In this document: one piece after another, positions 6,039 to 7,147 of the stretch
Numbering within the stretch: the first letter of the stretch is position 1
How the letters are laid out: every line of letters begins with the position of its first letter
Source of the DNA: an uncultured Clostridia bacterium
Lineage (GTDB): Bacteria; Bacillota; Clostridia; UBA1381
NCBI GenBank assembly: GCA_934476675.1
Contig: CAKSOE010000053.1
Coordinates: forward strand, 1-7,147
DNA: 7,147 bases
Direction: 5' to 3'
Notes under the pieces: model-generated
Told to the model about the DNA's origin: nothing
The model's database searches: none
The model's input: the letters and a program-made list of their open reading frames with translations, nothing else
Translations under genes and position numbers: made by a program

Positions 6039-7147
6039 GGAAAGAATAACACCGACGAAGAAAAAATCACATTAAACTGGATGATAATGACACCCGAACA
6101 AACCGACAGTCAAATGGTTTGGAGCGAATTTAACAAAAAGCTCGGTGAAAAACTTCCCGGAGTGAGCGTGAATTTTATCCCCTGCGCATATGCCGAGTAT
6201 AAGCAAAGATTTGACCTTGCGCTTGCCGGCAGTCAGCAAATTGACCTTGCCTTCGGGGGCTGGGTTATTAATCTGACAAACGAGGCTGCGGCAAGCTCAA
6301 TAATGCCGCTTGACGAGCTTTTGAAGGAGCACGGAAAAAAACTGTACGATTCCATGGAGGACTGGATGTGGGAGCTGACAACTGTCAGCGGCAGTATCTA
6401 TGCAGTGCCGAACAACAATGCAATGGCAAAGGGCAGATATGCAATGATTACCCCGAAAAAATATGCCGACAAATATCTTGACACTGATAAGCTGCGCGAT
6501 ATTTTCTATGCACAGGATACGTTTAACGAGAATTGCTATGACGCAATAGAGGAATATCTGGAGAAGCTTAAGGAAAACGGCGAGCTTCAGAAGGGCATAG
6601 ACACAACCTACATGCCGGGGTGCGATCTTAAGGGCTATGACCTGGTAGGTGACAGGCTTTATGTTAAAAAAGACGATGACAGCTATAAGGTGGAGTATAA
6701 ATGGATGATCCCCGAAAGCAAGCTTATGTTTGAAAAATGCAGAGAATTTTTTGAAAAGGGATATGTCCGCGAGGATATGCTCAGCCTTGAACAACCCAGA
6801 GCGGATGAGGGCAAGGAGGACGGCTATACTGTTTGGTTTACGCAGTATTCTCTTGATCAGAGCGAGGCGCTGTCCGAGCAGTACGGCTTTGACGTTGTAA
6901 GTATTCCCATAAGCGACAAATATTTTCTTGATGCAAGCGCAACCGCACAAACAAGCACCGTTGTTCCTTATACGGCGAAATATCCCGAAAAGGCGGTTGA
7001 GCTGATGCAGCTTCTTTTTACCGAGGAGGGAAAGGATTTATATAATCTTCTGACATTCGGAATTGAGGGCACGCACTATGAAAAGCTTGACGATGATACC
7101 ATACGGGCGTTTGATTACGCAACCTCTCCGACAGCCGACAGCAAATA
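5976..7147 (+). CDS. Extracellular sugar-binding lipoprotein (LplA/YtcQ-like), 3'-truncated by the window edge
   Basis: The frame is open from ATG 5976 to the window end and gives 390 residues. A lipoprotein signal peptide (MMKKAVCLLMTVILIAMAC) leads to a mature start ITLNWMIMTPEQ, a typical first strand of a cluster-1 solute-binding protein. Further family-like parts are GSQQIDLAFGGW near the hinge, GSIYAVPNNNAMAKGRYAMI, and FGIEGTHYEKLDDDTI at residues 360-375, which resembles the C-terminal DUF3502-type region of LplA-like proteins. Relatives are around 500 residues, so roughly 100 are probably missing. The last two bases are TA after Lys390: the next codon may be Tyr, as I expect, but a stop there cannot be excluded. 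The protein should be tethered to the outer membrane face and deliver a saccharide to the two permeases encoded just upstream. The ligand cannot be predicted. Confidence 0.93.
   Translation, partial: MMKKAVCLLMTVILIAMACGCGKNNTDEEKITLNWMIMTPEQTDSQMVWSEFNKKLGEKLPGVSVNFIPCAYAEYKQRFDLALAGSQQIDLAFGGWVINLTNEAAASSIMPLDELLKEHGKKLYDSMEDWMWELTTVSGSIYAVPNNNAMAKGRYAMITPKKYADKYLDTDKLRDIFYAQDTFNENCYDAIEEYLEKLKENGELQKGIDTTYMPGCDLKGYDLVGDRLYVKKDDDSYKVEYKWMIPESKLMFEKCREFFEKGYVREDMLSLEQPRADEGKEDGYTVWFTQYSLDQSEALSEQYGFDVVSIPISDKYFLDASATAQTSTVVPYTAKYPEKAVELMQLLFTEEGKDLYNLLTFGIEGTHYEKLDDDTIRAFDYATSPTADSK

Noticed and set aside
6297..6950. 217-codon hydrophobic-looking open frame on the minus strand
   Set aside because: The + strand frame here is a well-supported sugar-binding lipoprotein open across the whole region. 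The hydrophobic look comes from complementing Lys/Glu/Asp codons.

Overview
The window looks like a piece of a Clostridia-type (Bacillota) chromosome, probably from a gut- or rumen-associated or other fibre-degrading anaerobe. The pointers are a very large S-layer-homology (SLH) surface protein, a sugar importer of the LplB/LplC (YteP/YtcP) class with a lipoprotein binding protein, purine-rich Shine-Dalgarno sites before every visible start, and moderate base composition by eye. I cannot name the species. All genes run on the + strand and coding density is close to total: the only non-coding stretches are gaps of 24, 12 and 17 nt.

Region 1 (1-4119) is the 3' part of one giant secreted protein. 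Its start lies upstream of the window; 1372 residues are visible. In order they are: the end of a beta-sandwich-like domain, a second beta-rich domain, two tandem helical repeats of about 65-69 residues, a Gly/Ser/Lys linker, three good SLH modules, three decayed SLH-like modules, and about 665 residues of beta-rich sequence that appears to be built from divergent small modules and includes one DxDxDG metal-binding-type loop.

Region 2 (4144-5958) encodes two ABC importer permeases, LplB-like then LplC/YtcP-like, each with a clear EAA loop. Region 3 (5976 to the window end) encodes the N-terminal 390 residues of the cognate extracellular solute-binding lipoprotein, cut by the window edge. No ATPase gene is present; importers of this class commonly use a shared MsmX-type ATPase encoded elsewhere.

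The tight spacing and the lack of any visible terminator or promoter between genes suggest one transcript: SLH protein, permease, permease, binding protein. A reasonable model is a Gram-positive carbohydrate-uptake locus in which a wall-anchored surface protein acts outside the membrane and the importer takes up oligosaccharides. The substrate cannot be read from the sequence, and no glycoside hydrolase or lyase catalytic domain was recognised in the visible part of the SLH protein. I saw no RNA genes, mobile elements, CRISPR arrays or frameshifts. The importer is conventional; the less described part is the architecture of the SLH protein and its linkage to the importer.
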